A stretch of DNA of 64,000 bases from Lachnospiraceae bacterium (GCA_019422065.1 JAHZEA010000010.1:1-64000); one strand, 5' to 3'. Counted from the stretch's first letter, positions 36,100 through 45,570 are shown. A program made the numbers and translations. The notes: generated by a model not told the origin, from the letters alone.

Positions 36100-36209
36100 A
36101 TATAGTACTGGTTTATAGTAAAACTGAATGCTCTATAGATGTAAGTCCGGCTTAAAAGCGCGTTGTCTATTTAGCGGTAAATCCCGTTAATGCACGCGTT
36201 ATTTTTTTA
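36100..36209 (+). promoter_or_regulatory. structured leader with terminator before the MATE gene, unclassified
   Basis: Downstream of an AT-rich putative promoter (TATAAA near 36092) lies a GC-richer island, 36121-36198. Its 3' part folds as a two-part stem: CGCGT/ACGCG (36159-36163 with 36194-36198) enclosing TTAGCGG/CCGTTAA, followed by TTATTTTTTT, a good intrinsic terminator 42 bases before the start codon. Upstream pieces (CTCTATAGATGTAAGTCCGG) could form an alternative structure. No known riboswitch consensus was recognised. Confidence 0.55.
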
Positions 36210-36250
36210 CAATAAACCAATATTTAATTAGTAATAAAGGAGAATCAGTT

Positions 36251-37624
36251 ATGGAAGAAACAAAAACAAACAGTTATCTGGCAACAGAGCCTATAGGCAA
36301 ACTGATTATGAAATTTTCTATACCATGCGTTTTAAGTATGCTTGTAAGTGCTCTTTACAACATTGTTGACCAGATATTCATAGGCCAAAGCGTTGGTTAC
36401 TTAGGCAATGCCGCTACAAATGTAGTTTATCCTTTCACTGTTGTGGCCTTAGCCCTTGCTCTTTTAATAGGAGATGGCAGTGCGGCGCTTTTAAGCCTTT
36501 CACTTGGCAAAGGCGACTCAAAATCCGCCGGAAAATGTATTGGCAACGGCATTATACTTACTGTAATAGTAGGCATTGTTATAATGATTATAGGACTTTT
36601 ATTCACCGATAATATACTTACTTTATTCGGTGCAACTCAGTCCTGCTACACTTACGCCCGCGATTATATGGAAATAATACTTTTAGGCATGCCTTTTTAT
36701 GTGTTTACATCCGGCATGAACTCAGCTATAAGGGCAGACGGCTCACCGGGATACTCCATGTTTGCCACAGTGGTAGGCGCAATACTTAACCTTATACTTG
36801 ACCCCGTTTCTATATTTATACTTAATATGGGTGTTAAAGGCGCCGCATGGGCAACAATTATAGGCCAGATTGTATCCTGCATTATAACTGCCGTATATTT
36901 CAGAAAACCAAAGTCATTTAATTTTAACCTTGAAAGCTTTAAATTAAACTACCGCATATGCAGAAACCTTTTACAGCTTGGTGTATCCAGCTTTATAACA
37001 CAAATGGCTATAGTTATAATAATAAGCGTTTCAAACAATATGATAGTTCTTACAGGCGGCATGTCAGAATTTGGTACAGATATACCTCTTTCGGTTATAG
37101 GCATTGTTATGAAAGTATTCGGCATAGTAATAGCCTTTTCAGTTGGTATAGCAGTAGGCGGTCAGCCTATAGCCGGCTTTAACTACGGAGCCGGAAACTA
37201 CAAAAGAGTATTTTCTGTTTACCGCCATATAATTATAGCCAATATATGCGTTGGAATAATTGCCATGCTTATATTTGAACTCTGCCCACAGGTTATAATT
37301 CGCCTTTTCGGCAGTGAAAGTGACCTTTATAACCAATACGCCGTATTATGCTTTAGAGTATTCCTTGGCGGCATACTTCTTTGCTGTATACAAAAAGCCA
37401 GCAGTATATTCCTTCAGGCAATAGGCAAACCAATAAAATCAACTGTACTTTCTCTTTCAAGAGATGTTGTTTTTCTCTGTCCTCTTGTAGTTGTACTTTC
37501 GCTTAAATTCGGTGTAACAGGCATGCTTTTTGCAGCACCTATAGCCGATGTTTTAGCTTTTATATTTACAATAATACTTATTTATCACGAGATAAAATCA
37601 ATTAAAAAACTGGAAAATAACTGA
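36251..37624 (+). CDS. MATE family efflux transporter
   Basis: A 457-residue membrane protein with 12 hydrophobic segments. The start ATEPIGKLIMKFSIPCVLSMLVSALYNIVDQIFIG is spread over the first helices and is typical of the DinF/NorM-like MATE clade common in Clostridia. A repeat in the second half (GGQPIAGFNYGAGN) is also typical. It should export drugs or cationic metabolites using Na+ or H+ gradients. AAAGGAGA site before the ATG. The leader terminator suggests ligand-dependent expression. Confidence 0.9.
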   Translation: MEETKTNSYLATEPIGKLIMKFSIPCVLSMLVSALYNIVDQIFIGQSVGYLGNAATNVVYPFTVVALALALLIGDGSAALLSLSLGKGDSKSAGKCIGNGIILTVIVGIVIMIIGLLFTDNILTLFGATQSCYTYARDYMEIILLGMPFYVFTSGMNSAIRADGSPGYSMFATVVGAILNLILDPVSIFILNMGVKGAAWATIIGQIVSCIITAVYFRKPKSFNFNLESFKLNYRICRNLLQLGVSSFITQMAIVIIISVSNNMIVLTGGMSEFGTDIPLSVIGIVMKVFGIVIAFSVGIAVGGQPIAGFNYGAGNYKRVFSVYRHIIIANICVGIIAMLIFELCPQVIIRLFGSESDLYNQYAVLCFRVFLGGILLCCIQKASSIFLQAIGKPIKSTVLSLSRDVVFLCPLVVVLSLKFGVTGMLFAAPIADVLAFIFTIILIYHEIKSIKKLENN

Positions 37625-37638
37625 ATATTTACAGCACA

Positions 37639-37676
37639 AAAAAGCCGTGTCATATGACACGGCTTAAATTGTTTTA
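37639..37676. terminator. terminator, MATE gene / panB
   Basis: Perfect AAGCCGTGTCAT / ATGACACGGCTT palindrome between convergent genes, with A- and T-rich flanks. Confidence 0.78.
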
Positions 37677-37687
37677 TTTGTTATTTA

Positions 37688-38524
37688 TTACTCTTCGTCG
37701 TCTACTTCGTAGCCTTCAACAACAGTGTTGTATGAATACTCTTTTGTAGGGAAAGCGCCGCTGTTTACATCATCAGCGAACTGGTTAAGACCGTCAACAA
37801 TGTATGTTCTTAAATCACAGTATTTCTTAGCGAATTTAGGAATCCAGTCGTTTACACCCATGATGTCAGGCCATACAAGGTCCTGAGAATCGCAGTATTT
37901 ACCAGCGCCGATACCCATTGTAGGAATCTTGAGCTCTTCTGTAATTCTCTTAGCAACACCAACAGGGATACCTTCAAGGTTGATAAGGAAAGCGCCTGCT
38001 TTTTCTACAGCTTTAGCTGTTTCTACAAGGAAGTCAGCAGCTTCTTTGCTCTTGCCCTGTACTTTGAAACCACCCATCATTGCTGATGTCTGTGGTGTAA
38101 GACCAATGTGACCCATTACAGGGATACCAGCTTTAACAACTGCCTCAATGTAAGGAACAGTGTTCATGCCGCCTTCCATTTTAACACAGTCGCATCCGCC
38201 TTCAGCGAAAATTCTTGTAGCATTTTCAATAGCTTTGTCAATGTTGCCGTTGTAAGCGCCAAAAGGCATATCACCTACTACAAATGTGTCAGGAGCGCCT
38301 TTAACAACGTTTTTAATATGGTAAACCATATCATCAACTGTAACACCAACTGTACCCTTCATACCAAGCATGTTCATGCCAAGTGAGTCACCAACAAGTA
38401 TCATGTCTACTTTACTTAAGTTAACAAGTGTAGCTGACATAAAATCGTAGCAAGCTACCATAGATACTTTTTTGTCAGAATTTTTTGTTGCCATAATTTC
38501 TGGTACTGTGATTTTCTTTTTCAT
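37688..38524 (-). CDS. panB: 3-methyl-2-oxobutanoate hydroxymethyltransferase
   Basis: A 278-residue ketopantoate hydroxymethyltransferase, the first step of pantothenate and CoA synthesis. Typical segments: VSMVACYDFMSA, ILVGDSLGMNMLG (Mg2+-binding Asp), GDMPFGAY, VKMEGG, MGHIGLTPQ and TMGIGAGKYCDSQDLVWPD. Length is normal with a short acidic tail (VDDEE). It stands alone: panC, panD and panE are not in the window, while Bacteria commonly have panBCD together. Confidence 0.95.
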   Translation of the reverse strand: MKKKITVPEIMATKNSDKKVSMVACYDFMSATLVNLSKVDMILVGDSLGMNMLGMKGTVGVTVDDMVYHIKNVVKGAPDTFVVGDMPFGAYNGNIDKAIENATRIFAEGGCDCVKMEGGMNTVPYIEAVVKAGIPVMGHIGLTPQTSAMMGGFKVQGKSKEAADFLVETAKAVEKAGAFLINLEGIPVGVAKRITEELKIPTMGIGAGKYCDSQDLVWPDIMGVNDWIPKFAKKYCDLRTYIVDGLNQFADDVNSGAFPTKEYSYNTVVEGYEVDDEE

Positions 38525-38716
38525 GTTTTATATTTCCCCCTTGAATTATAAATCATTACTCGCTGCACAAATGCACACAGCTTTAAATAAATTATACATT
38601 ATTAATCACAAAAAATAAATATCACTATTGTTCAATTTTTCTGTTAAATAAAAAACAATTTTCGTCATTTTAATAATATACATACTGCATTTGCGTGTTT
38701 TGCATTGTCGAATGAT

Positions 38717-38752
38717 AAAAAACCTCCCACTAAAAGCGGGAGGCAAAAAATC
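38717..38752 (-). terminator. ileS terminator
   Basis: CCTCCC / GGGAGG stem with a loop of about 9 bases; on the minus strand it is followed by TTTTTT. Confidence 0.82.
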
Positions 38753-38757
38753 AAATA

Positions 38758-41700
38758 TTATAATTTTTCAACAGAAAGAGTTACTGTTTCGCCGTTTACA
38801 TTCCATTCTTTAACATATCCGCTTACAGCATCTTTTGTGAACTCATTTGCAAGAACGTCTTTCTTAATAGAATCCTCGTTTCTTGTTATAAGCTCGGCAA
38901 TCTTGTCGTTGCCCTTGCAGCCTATGCGAATTCTGTCCATAACCTCAAATCCGGCTTCTTTACGCATTGTCTGTACCTTGCTTACTACCTCTCTTACAAA
39001 GCCTTCTTCTATAAGCTCAGGTGTAAGGTTAGTATCAAGCACTACAGCAAGCTTAGCGTCAGCTTCTGTTACAAAGCCGCTCTTTTCAGTTACTTCAATA
39101 AGCACATCGCTTTCAGCAAGTGTAACATCTGTACCGTCGATATTAAATGTTATTGTTTCGCCATTTCTTAACTTAGGCACTATTTCGCTGCCGTCAGCAT
39201 TAGCAAGGTACTCCTTAATCTTAGGAAGAAGCTTGCCGTATTTAGGTCCTAATGTTCTAAGCTGTGGCTTCATGTTATAGCCTGTAAGTCCGTCTGTGCT
39301 TGTTGTAAACTTAACTTCCTTAACATTAAGCTCCTCAGCTATAATGTCAACATACATCTTAGGAAGCTCCTCAGCGCATTTAACATACATAACACCTATT
39401 GGCTGACGGTTCTTTATGTTGGCTGAGTTTCTTGCGGCACGGCCGTTAACTACTATATCAAGAACTGTGTCCATGTTTTCCTCAAGCTCTTTATCAATCA
39501 TGCTTTCATCGCACTCAGGATAAAGTGTAAGGTGAATACTCTCAAGAGCTGATTTATCAAAGTTAACTACAAGGTTCTGATAAATTTCCTCTGTCATATA
39601 AGGTACAAATGGTGCTGCAACCTTGCTTAATGTAACAAGAACTGTGTAAAGAGTCATGTAAGCATTAACTTTATCCTGCTCCATGCCCTTAGCCCAAAAT
39701 CTTTCACGGCTTCTTCTTACATACCAGTTGCTTAACTCATCAACAAAGTTGTTAAGTGCTCTTGCAGGCTCTGTAATTCTAAAGTTATCAAGGTTTTCTC
39801 TTGTTTCCTTAACAAGTGTGTTAAGTTTTGAAAGTATCCATTTATCTATAGCCGGAAGTTTGTCATACTCCAGTTTATGCTCCATAGGGTTAAACTGGTC
39901 TATCTCGGCATAAAGTACATAAAATGCGTATGTGTTCCAAAGTGTGCCAAGGAACTTTCTCTGTGTTTCGTTAACCTGTTCTTCGTCGAAACGGCATGGA
40001 AGCCAAGGCGCACTGTTTACAAAGAAGAACCAACGTATAGCGTCTGAGCCCTGTTTATCAAGTATATCCCATGGACTTACAACGTTTCCTTTGTGCTTGC
40101 TCATCTTTAAGCCGTTTTTATCCTGTACGTGACCCATAACAATACAGTTCTTAAAGTCTGACTGACCGAAAAGAACAGTTGATATAGCAAGCTGTGAATA
40201 GAACCAGCCTCTTGTCTGGTCAATAGCCTCTGTAATGTAGTCAGCTGGGAAGCGTGACTCAAAAAGCTCTTTGTTCTCAAAAGGATAATGGAACTGAGCA
40301 AAAGGCATAGCACCTGAATCGAACCAGCAGTCAATAACTTCAGGAACTCTTGTCATTGGCTTGCCGCATTTTGGACACTTAATGTGTACTCTGTCGATAT
40401 AAGGCTTATGAAGCTCTATCTCATCTGGGCAGTCGTCTGACATGCTCTTTAATTCTTCAATGCTTCCTATAACATGTCTGTGGCCGCATTCACACTCCCA
40501 AACAGGAAGCGGTGTACCCCAGTATCTTTCTCTTGAAAGACCCCAGTCGATAACGTTTTCAATAAAGTTACCCATACGGCCTTCCTTAATGTTGTCTGGA
40601 AGCCAGTTGATAGACCTGTTGTTTGCCACAAGCTGGTCTCTAACAGCTGTCATTTTAATAAACCATTCTTCTCTTGCGTAGTAAAGAAGCGGTGTATCAC
40701 ATCTCCAGCAGAAAGGATAGCTGTGCTCAAAAGGAAGAGCGGCAAAAAGCTTTCCGTTTTCTTTAAGGTAATCAAGAACCATCTTGTCGCCGTCTTTTAC
40801 AAATACGCCAGCCCATGGTTTAACCTCTGCTGTAAAGTTACCCTGTGTATCTACATACTGACGGAAAGGAAGTCCGTTGTCCTTTCCAACACGGGCGTCG
40901 TCTTCACCAAATGCTGTAGCTATATGAACAACGCCTGTACCTTCTGTAAGTGTAACATAGTTGTCGGCTACAATCTTAAATCCTGTTTCGTCATCTTCAA
41001 TAAAGTCGAATAAAGGATAGTATCTTAAGCCTGTATATTCTGCGCCTTTCTTTTTGTCGATAACTTCAACTTCTGTATCTTCGCCAAGAACGCTCTTAAC
41101 AAGTGCTTCTGCAAGAATATAAGTTTCGCCATTGGCTTTTACCTTAACATAGTCCTCAACAGGGTTCATACAAAGACCAACGTTTGAAGGAAGTGTCCAA
41201 GGTGTTGTTGTCCATGCAAGAACATAAGCGTCCTCGTCTCTTAATTTAAACTTAGCAATAGCTGATGTTTCTTTAACGTCTTTGTATCCCTGTGCTACCT
41301 CGTGGCTTGAAAGAGCAGTTCCGCATCTTGGGCAGTAAGGTACAATTTTATGACCTTTGTAAAGAAGGCCTTTTTCCCAAATTTGTTTAAGAGCCCACCA
41401 TTCAGACTCAATATAATTGTTGTGGTAAGTGATGTATGGATTTTCCATATCAGCCCAGAAGCCGAGTCTGTCGCTCATGTCTGTCCATTCTGAAAGGTAT
41501 TTCCAAACACTTTTTAATAAATGGCTCAACACCATATTCCTCTATCTGCGGCTTACCGTCAAGGCCAAGCATTTTTTCAACTTCAAGCTCTACAGGAAGA
41601 CCGTGTGTGTCCCAGCCGGCTTTACGGAAAACGTCCTCACCTTTCATTACATGGTAACGGCAGATAATATCTTTTACACTTCTTGTAATAACATGACCAA

Positions 41701-41866
41701 TGTGCGGTCTGCCGTTAGCTGTAGGCGGTCCATCATAAAATGTCCACTTTGGACAGCCTTCTCTTTGAGTAAATGTCTTTTTAAAAATGTCGTTGTCTTT
41801 CCAAAATTTCAAGACTTCTTTTTCTCTCTCAACAAAGTTGAGATTAGTTGAAACTTTGTTATACAT
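38758..41866 (-). pseudogene. ileS: isoleucyl-tRNA synthetase gene with an internal frameshift
   Basis: Two overlapping frames together make one IleRS of the IleS2 (eukaryote-like) type. Frame 1 (ATG 41866, GGAGGG site, to 41450) carries residues 1 to about 119 with HIGH (GRPHIGHVI) and GWDTHGLP, then runs into 20-odd unrelated residues. Frame 2 (38758 to about 41510) resumes at SVWKYLSEW and holds the editing domain, KMSKHKGN (a KMSKS variant) and the anticodon domain. The junction at about 41504-41515 is compatible with an 11-base deletion between short AAGTGT repeats. It may be an assembly error, an inactivated gene, or a split enzyme if ATG 41535 (weak AGAGGA upstream) restarts translation. 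Expressed behind an Ile T-box. Confidence 0.88.
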
Positions 41867-41930
41867 CTTTGTCCCTCCGTAAAAATATATGTCCATTAAA
41901 TAATTAACTTAATTAAACGCGGTTTAAGCA

Positions 41931-42207
41931 ATAAAAAAATCCGTCCTGCAAAATTAACAGGACGGATATAATATCCGCGGTACCACCTGATTTAACACCA
42001 AAGGCGTTCTCTTAATAAGCACAGCCAACACTATGCCTTTCCTCTAACGTGGAAATTGCCGTCGGAAATTACTTACCGCCAAAACGGTTTTTACTTCCGC
42101 CACTCCGGGGTGATATTCGGTTTCTTCCTACTTGCTTTGGGCTTACACTCTCCCCAAATCGCTGTGCCTTTTGGAAGGACTTACTGTCCCCATCACCGTG
42201 TTTAACG
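41931..42207 (-). promoter_or_regulatory. T-box leader (Ile, AUC specifier) of ileS
   Basis: Minus-strand RNA leader with the T-box sequence AGGTGGTACCGCGG (41988-41975), a specifier region GAATATCACC whose codon ATC (42114-42112) is isoleucine, and a terminator hairpin ATCCGTCCTG/CAGGACGGAT with seven U (41967-41932). Uncharged tRNA-Ile pairing with the specifier and the T-box bulge should favour the antiterminator and expression of ileS. Confidence 0.95.
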
Positions 42208-42213
42208 GTAAGT

Positions 42214-42242
42214 ATTATATATTATAAAAATTATTTTGTAAA
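42214..42242 (-). promoter_or_regulatory. promoter of the ileS T-box transcript
   Basis: Minus strand TTTACA (42242-42237), 17-base spacer, TATAAT (42219-42214), immediately upstream of the T-box leader. Confidence 0.75.
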
Positions 42243-42451
42243 GCACTTTTTTTAATGCTATATATACATTATTTCCAATTATGACAAATGTATACACACA
42301 AATTTGTTGTAATTTATGTAAAATAGATGTATAATTTTTAGTTAATCAGCGTTTTAAAATTAAACAATTATTATTATTTTCATAATATAGCGCTTATTTA
42401 TTAAAATAATAGCCAAAATATAGTATAAAAGGCTGAAAGGAAGTAAACAAA

Positions 42452-43900
42452 ATGTATAGAACAGACCTGTCCCTGCTCACCGACTTTTACGAGCTTACAA
42501 TGATGCAGGGCTACCACAAAACATCCCAAGAAGGCAAAACGGCTGTTTTCGACCTTTTTTTCAGGACCAATCCTTCAAAAAGCGGCTATGCCATAACAGC
42601 GGGACTTGAGCAGGCTATTGAGTATATCGAGAATTTGCATTTTACAAAAGACGATATTGATTACCTTAAAAGCCTTAATACTTTTAGTTCAGATTTTTTG
42701 GATTACCTTAAAAACTTTAAATTTACAGGTGAAATTTACGCTATACCGGAAGGTACTGTTGTTTTCCCTATGGAACCTCTTTTAAGGATTAAAGCCCCTA
42801 TTATGCAGGCTCAGCTGGTAGAAACAGCACTTTTAAACATAATCAATCATCAAAGCCTTATAGCCACAAAGGCCTCCAGAGTTGCTTGGGCAGCCCAAGG
42901 CGACCCTATACTTGAGTTTGGTTTAAGACGTGCCCAAGGACCTGACGCCGGTACATTAGGCGCCAGAGCAGCTGTTATAGGCGGCTGCGCCGGTACAAGC
43001 AATGTACTTGCCGGAAAGCTTTTTGATATACCTGTAAAGGGCACACATGCCCACAGCTGGGTAATGAGCTTTCCTTCCGAAATAGAAGCATTCAGAGCTT
43101 ATGCCGCAAAGTTTCCAAACGACTGCACACTTCTTGTTGACACATACAACACACTTACACAAGGTGTGCCTGACGCTATAAAGTGCTTTACTGAAATGCG
43201 CGAAAAAGGCATAGAGCTTAAACATTACGGCATACGTCTTGACAGCGGTGACTTAGCTTACCTTTCTAAAAAAGCACGTAAAATGCTTGACGATGCCGGA
43301 TTTAAAGACGCAGTAATAAGTGCTTCCAGCGACCTTGACGAAAACCTTATAGCAAGCCTTAAATCACAGGGCGCTAAAATAGGTACATGGGGTGTTGGTA
43401 CAAGGCTTATAACATCTGATGACTGCCCATCATTCGGCGGAGTATACAAGCTTGCAGCTGAAACAGACTCAAACGGCGATTTTGTGCCTAAAATTAAGCT
43501 TTCAAATAACCCTTCAAAAGTAACACTTCCGGGCATTAAAAAAGCTATTAGGGTTTATGATAAAGAAACCGGCAAAATTAAAGCCGACCTTATAGCCCTT
43601 GAAAGCGAAAGCTACAGCGAAGATATGACCCTTACACTTTTTGACCATAACGCTACATGGAAAACTATGACATTAAATCCGGGAGAATATACATTAAGAG
43701 AGCTTCTTGTGCCTGTGTTTATAGACGGAAAACGTGTTTATACATCTCCTTCTACTATGGAAATAAAGGCATATGCTCAAAAAGAGCTTGATACTCTTTG
43801 GGAAGAACACAGAAGGCTTCAAAACCCGCATGAAGTTCCTGTTGACCTTTCTGAAACACTTTATCTTTTAAGAGAAAAAATGATAAGAGAATTAAAATAA
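42452..43900 (+). CDS. pncB: nicotinate phosphoribosyltransferase
   Basis: A 482-residue enzyme forming nicotinate mononucleotide from nicotinate and PRPP for NAD salvage. Signatures: LLTDFYELTMMQGY at the N-terminus, EFGLRRAQGPDAG, GTHAHSWVMSF with the catalytic His, LVDTYNTL, YGIRLDSGDLAYLS and GVGTRLITS. The C-terminal extension (about 400-482) is typical of the longer Firmicutes form. AAAGGAAG site before the ATG. Single-gene unit with its own terminator. A TGACAAATGTATACAC-ACAAATTTGT stretch at 42281-42310 might hold an operator. Confidence 0.95.
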   Translation: MYRTDLSLLTDFYELTMMQGYHKTSQEGKTAVFDLFFRTNPSKSGYAITAGLEQAIEYIENLHFTKDDIDYLKSLNTFSSDFLDYLKNFKFTGEIYAIPEGTVVFPMEPLLRIKAPIMQAQLVETALLNIINHQSLIATKASRVAWAAQGDPILEFGLRRAQGPDAGTLGARAAVIGGCAGTSNVLAGKLFDIPVKGTHAHSWVMSFPSEIEAFRAYAAKFPNDCTLLVDTYNTLTQGVPDAIKCFTEMREKGIELKHYGIRLDSGDLAYLSKKARKMLDDAGFKDAVISASSDLDENLIASLKSQGAKIGTWGVGTRLITSDDCPSFGGVYKLAAETDSNGDFVPKIKLSNNPSKVTLPGIKKAIRVYDKETGKIKADLIALESESYSEDMTLTLFDHNATWKTMTLNPGEYTLRELLVPVFIDGKRVYTSPSTMEIKAYAQKELDTLWEEHRRLQNPHEVPVDLSETLYLLREKMIRELK

Positions 43901-43904
43901 GAGC

Positions 43905-43937
43905 AAAAAAATCCACACATAATGTGTGGATTTTTTA
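43905..43937. terminator. bidirectional terminator, pncB / DUF6054-like gene
   Basis: AAAAAATCCACACAT / ATGTGTGGATTTTTT near-perfect inverted repeat. It touches the last codon of the opposing gene. Confidence 0.85.
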
Positions 43938-44273
43938 TATTATTTCTTTTAATGCTTTTTCAATTACTGATATAAACTTTTTCTCGGCGCCCAAGCTCAT
44001 TTCATTATAAACGCTCCTGCCACCGCCTGAGGCTACAGCATAAACCGTTATACTGCCCTTTTCATCAGTAACAAAAACAGTAAGCGTTACTCTATTTGAA
44101 CAGCGGAAGAAATAGCTGTCATAAATCACAAGACAGGCCTTTAAACCTCCAAAAGTCATTTCCTTTTTATCTATAACCCTTGGGTCTCCTATAAGGCCTT
44201 CCAAAACAGATTTTTCTATGGCTTCAAGGGTTTTATCAAAATCACCTTTAAATGTTTTTTCAAACTTTGCCAT
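43935..44273 (-). CDS. DUF6054-like protein
   Basis: A 112-residue soluble alpha/beta protein with no membrane segment. The layout (MAKFEKTFKGDFDKTLEAIEKS, then a beta-rich middle with SNRVTLTVFV and a Ser/Gly loop ASGGGRSVY) resembles the DUF6054 family of small Clostridia proteins of unknown function; I recall this family rather than having searched it. It follows rqcP by 15 bases, so it is likely co-transcribed with hup and rqcP. Confidence 0.6.
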   Translation of the reverse strand: MAKFEKTFKGDFDKTLEAIEKSVLEGLIGDPRVIDKKEMTFGGLKACLVIYDSYFFRCSNRVTLTVFVTDEKGSITVYAVASGGGRSVYNEMSLGAEKKFISVIEKALKEII

Positions 44274-44288
44274 TAATTGCTCCCGCCT

Positions 44289-44531
44289 TTACTCCTCGCT
44301 TTTATACATTAAAGAAGCTTCTTCCTTGCGTGGGTTCTCGTTAAGGCTTAAAACACGAACTTTGGTTGTGTTGCTGCCAAAACGTATTTCTATTACATCG
44401 TTTATCTTTACATCAACCGACGCCTTTGCAACCTTGCCGTTTACAGTAACACGTCCGGCGTCACAGGCTTCGTTTGCTATAGTTCTTCTTTTTATAATTC
44501 TTGAAACCTTTAAATATTTATCAAGTCGCAT
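44289..44531 (-). CDS. rqcP: RqcP, S4-domain ribosome quality-control factor
   Basis: An 80-residue S4 RNA-binding protein (YabO/Hsp15-like): MRLDKYLKVSRIIKRRTIANEACDAG extends over the S4 helix pair, followed by VTVNGKVAKAS-x-KI-x-DVIEI. RqcP stabilises peptidyl-tRNA during RqcH-driven alanine tailing on stalled 50S subunits. In Bacillus and relatives it lies between hup-proximal genes and yabP; here hup is directly upstream but yabPQ is at the other end of the window. Confidence 0.93.
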   Translation of the reverse strand: MRLDKYLKVSRIIKRRTIANEACDAGRVTVNGKVAKASVDVKINDVIEIRFGSNTTKVRVLSLNENPRKEEASLMYKSEE

Positions 44532-44546
44532 ATTTTGCCTCCGGTA

Positions 44547-44574
44547 TAAAAAAAGGTCCGCTTTATTGCGGACC
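44547..44574 (-). terminator. hup terminator / attenuator before rqcP
   Basis: GGTCCGC / GCGGACC stem followed on the minus strand by a run of eight T. It lies between hup and rqcP and should keep HU transcripts in excess over rqcP. Confidence 0.82.
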
Positions 44575-44585
44575 GAAGATATTAA

Positions 44586-44861
44586 TTATTCGTTTACAGC
44601 GTCTTTAAGGGCTTTGCCTGCTTTAAATTTAGGTGCTTTAGAAGCGGCAATAACCATTGTTTCTTTTGTTTTAGGGTTTCTGCCCATTCTTTCAGCTCTT
44701 TCTGTAACTTCAAATGTGCCGAAGCCTACAAGCTGAACCTTCTCGCCTTTTTTAAGTTCCTCTGTAATAACATCCTCAAAAGCTTTAAGTGCTTTTTCCG
44801 CATCTTTCTTGCTGAGTTCTGTTTTCTCTACTACAGCAGCAATCAATTCTGATTTATTCAT
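44586..44861 (-). CDS. hup: HU family DNA-binding protein
   Basis: A 91-residue nucleoid protein: MNKSELIAAVVEKTELSKKDAEKAL, split over the N-terminal helices, then VQLVGFGTFEVTERAERMGRNPKT with the beta-arm region (GRNPKTKE) and a terminal basic helix. Dimeric, binds and bends DNA. Strong AAGGAGG site. Followed by a terminator and rqcP. Confidence 0.97.
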   Translation of the reverse strand: MNKSELIAAVVEKTELSKKDAEKALKAFEDVITEELKKGEKVQLVGFGTFEVTERAERMGRNPKTKETMVIAASKAPKFKAGKALKDAVNE

Positions 44862-45100
44862 TAACGAACTTCCTCCTTATAAAAATAAATAATAGACCGC
44901 TATTTTGCCGTGTCAAAAGCAGATTGAATTTACATTCAAACTAACCTACGCGCACTTAACAACTTCAGTCAAGTTACTTTATCCCCTTGGGAATTAAAGC
45001 GCCTCTAATATTTATAATATTTTATTGCACGTTTGTCAAGAAAAACTAAGTATTTCATTGCTTTTTTTAGCAAAGCGGACTAACAAAAGTGATATATTTT

Positions 45101-45364
45101 CTATTTCGACATTTTTTCTAAAAGGTCTATAAGCTCGTTAACTTTTTCGTCCTCATTGCCGGTTTCAAAAGCATCTTTAACACAGCACTTCATGTGAGCT
45201 TTTAAAATTTCGCGGTTAACCTTTTTCAGTATGGCTTGAGTTGCCAAAACCTGATTTGAAATATCAACGCAATACCTGTCGTCATCAATCATTTTAAGTA
45301 TGCCGTCTATCTGACCTCTTGCGGTTTTTAAAAGGCGGCATACTTTATCATGGTCAGCCTTCAT
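45101..45364 (-). CDS. csoR: CsoR family copper-sensing repressor
   Basis: An 87-residue all-helical DUF156 protein. Cu(I) ligands are in place: Cys in RYCVDI (about 32), His in KAHMKCC (about 57) and Cys in the same segment (about 61), the C-H-C pattern of CsoR. Copper binding releases it from DNA. Its ATG overlaps the copA stop (TAATG), so copA-csoR is one unit. The matching operator is at 47989-48011. Confidence 0.93.
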   Translation of the reverse strand: MKADHDKVCRLLKTARGQIDGILKMIDDDRYCVDISNQVLATQAILKKVNREILKAHMKCCVKDAFETGNEDEKVNELIDLLEKMSK

Positions 45365-45570
45365 TACTCTATGCCCTTTACTTCGTATCCGGCCTCTGTA
45401 ACAGCCTCTGTAAGTGTTTTATCGTCTACATCATTATTAAGTGTTACATAAGCGCATTTGCCTTCAAGGTCAACCTTTGCGCTTACTCCGTCTATTGCAT
45501 TAAGAGCTTTTTCAACTCTGCCTGAGCAGTGCTGGCACATCATACCTTCAATCATCATTTTCTTTTCCAT
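45364..45570 (-). CDS. copZ: possible free CopZ copper chaperone from an internal start in copA
   Basis: Within and in frame with copA, AAGGAGG (45585-45579) stands 8 bases before ATG 45570. Translation from there would give a 68-residue HMA protein (MEKKMMIEGMMC..., CxxC copper site) equal to a complete CopZ. The site is as strong as any gene start in this window. It suggests one locus yields both the fusion and the free chaperone, comparable in outcome to the frameshift-derived CopA(Z) of E. coli. Alternatively it is a relic of a recent copA-copZ fusion. Confidence 0.6.
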   Translation of the reverse strand: MEKKMMIEGMMCQHCSGRVEKALNAIDGVSAKVDLEGKCAYVTLNNDVDDKTLTEAVTEAGYEVKGIE

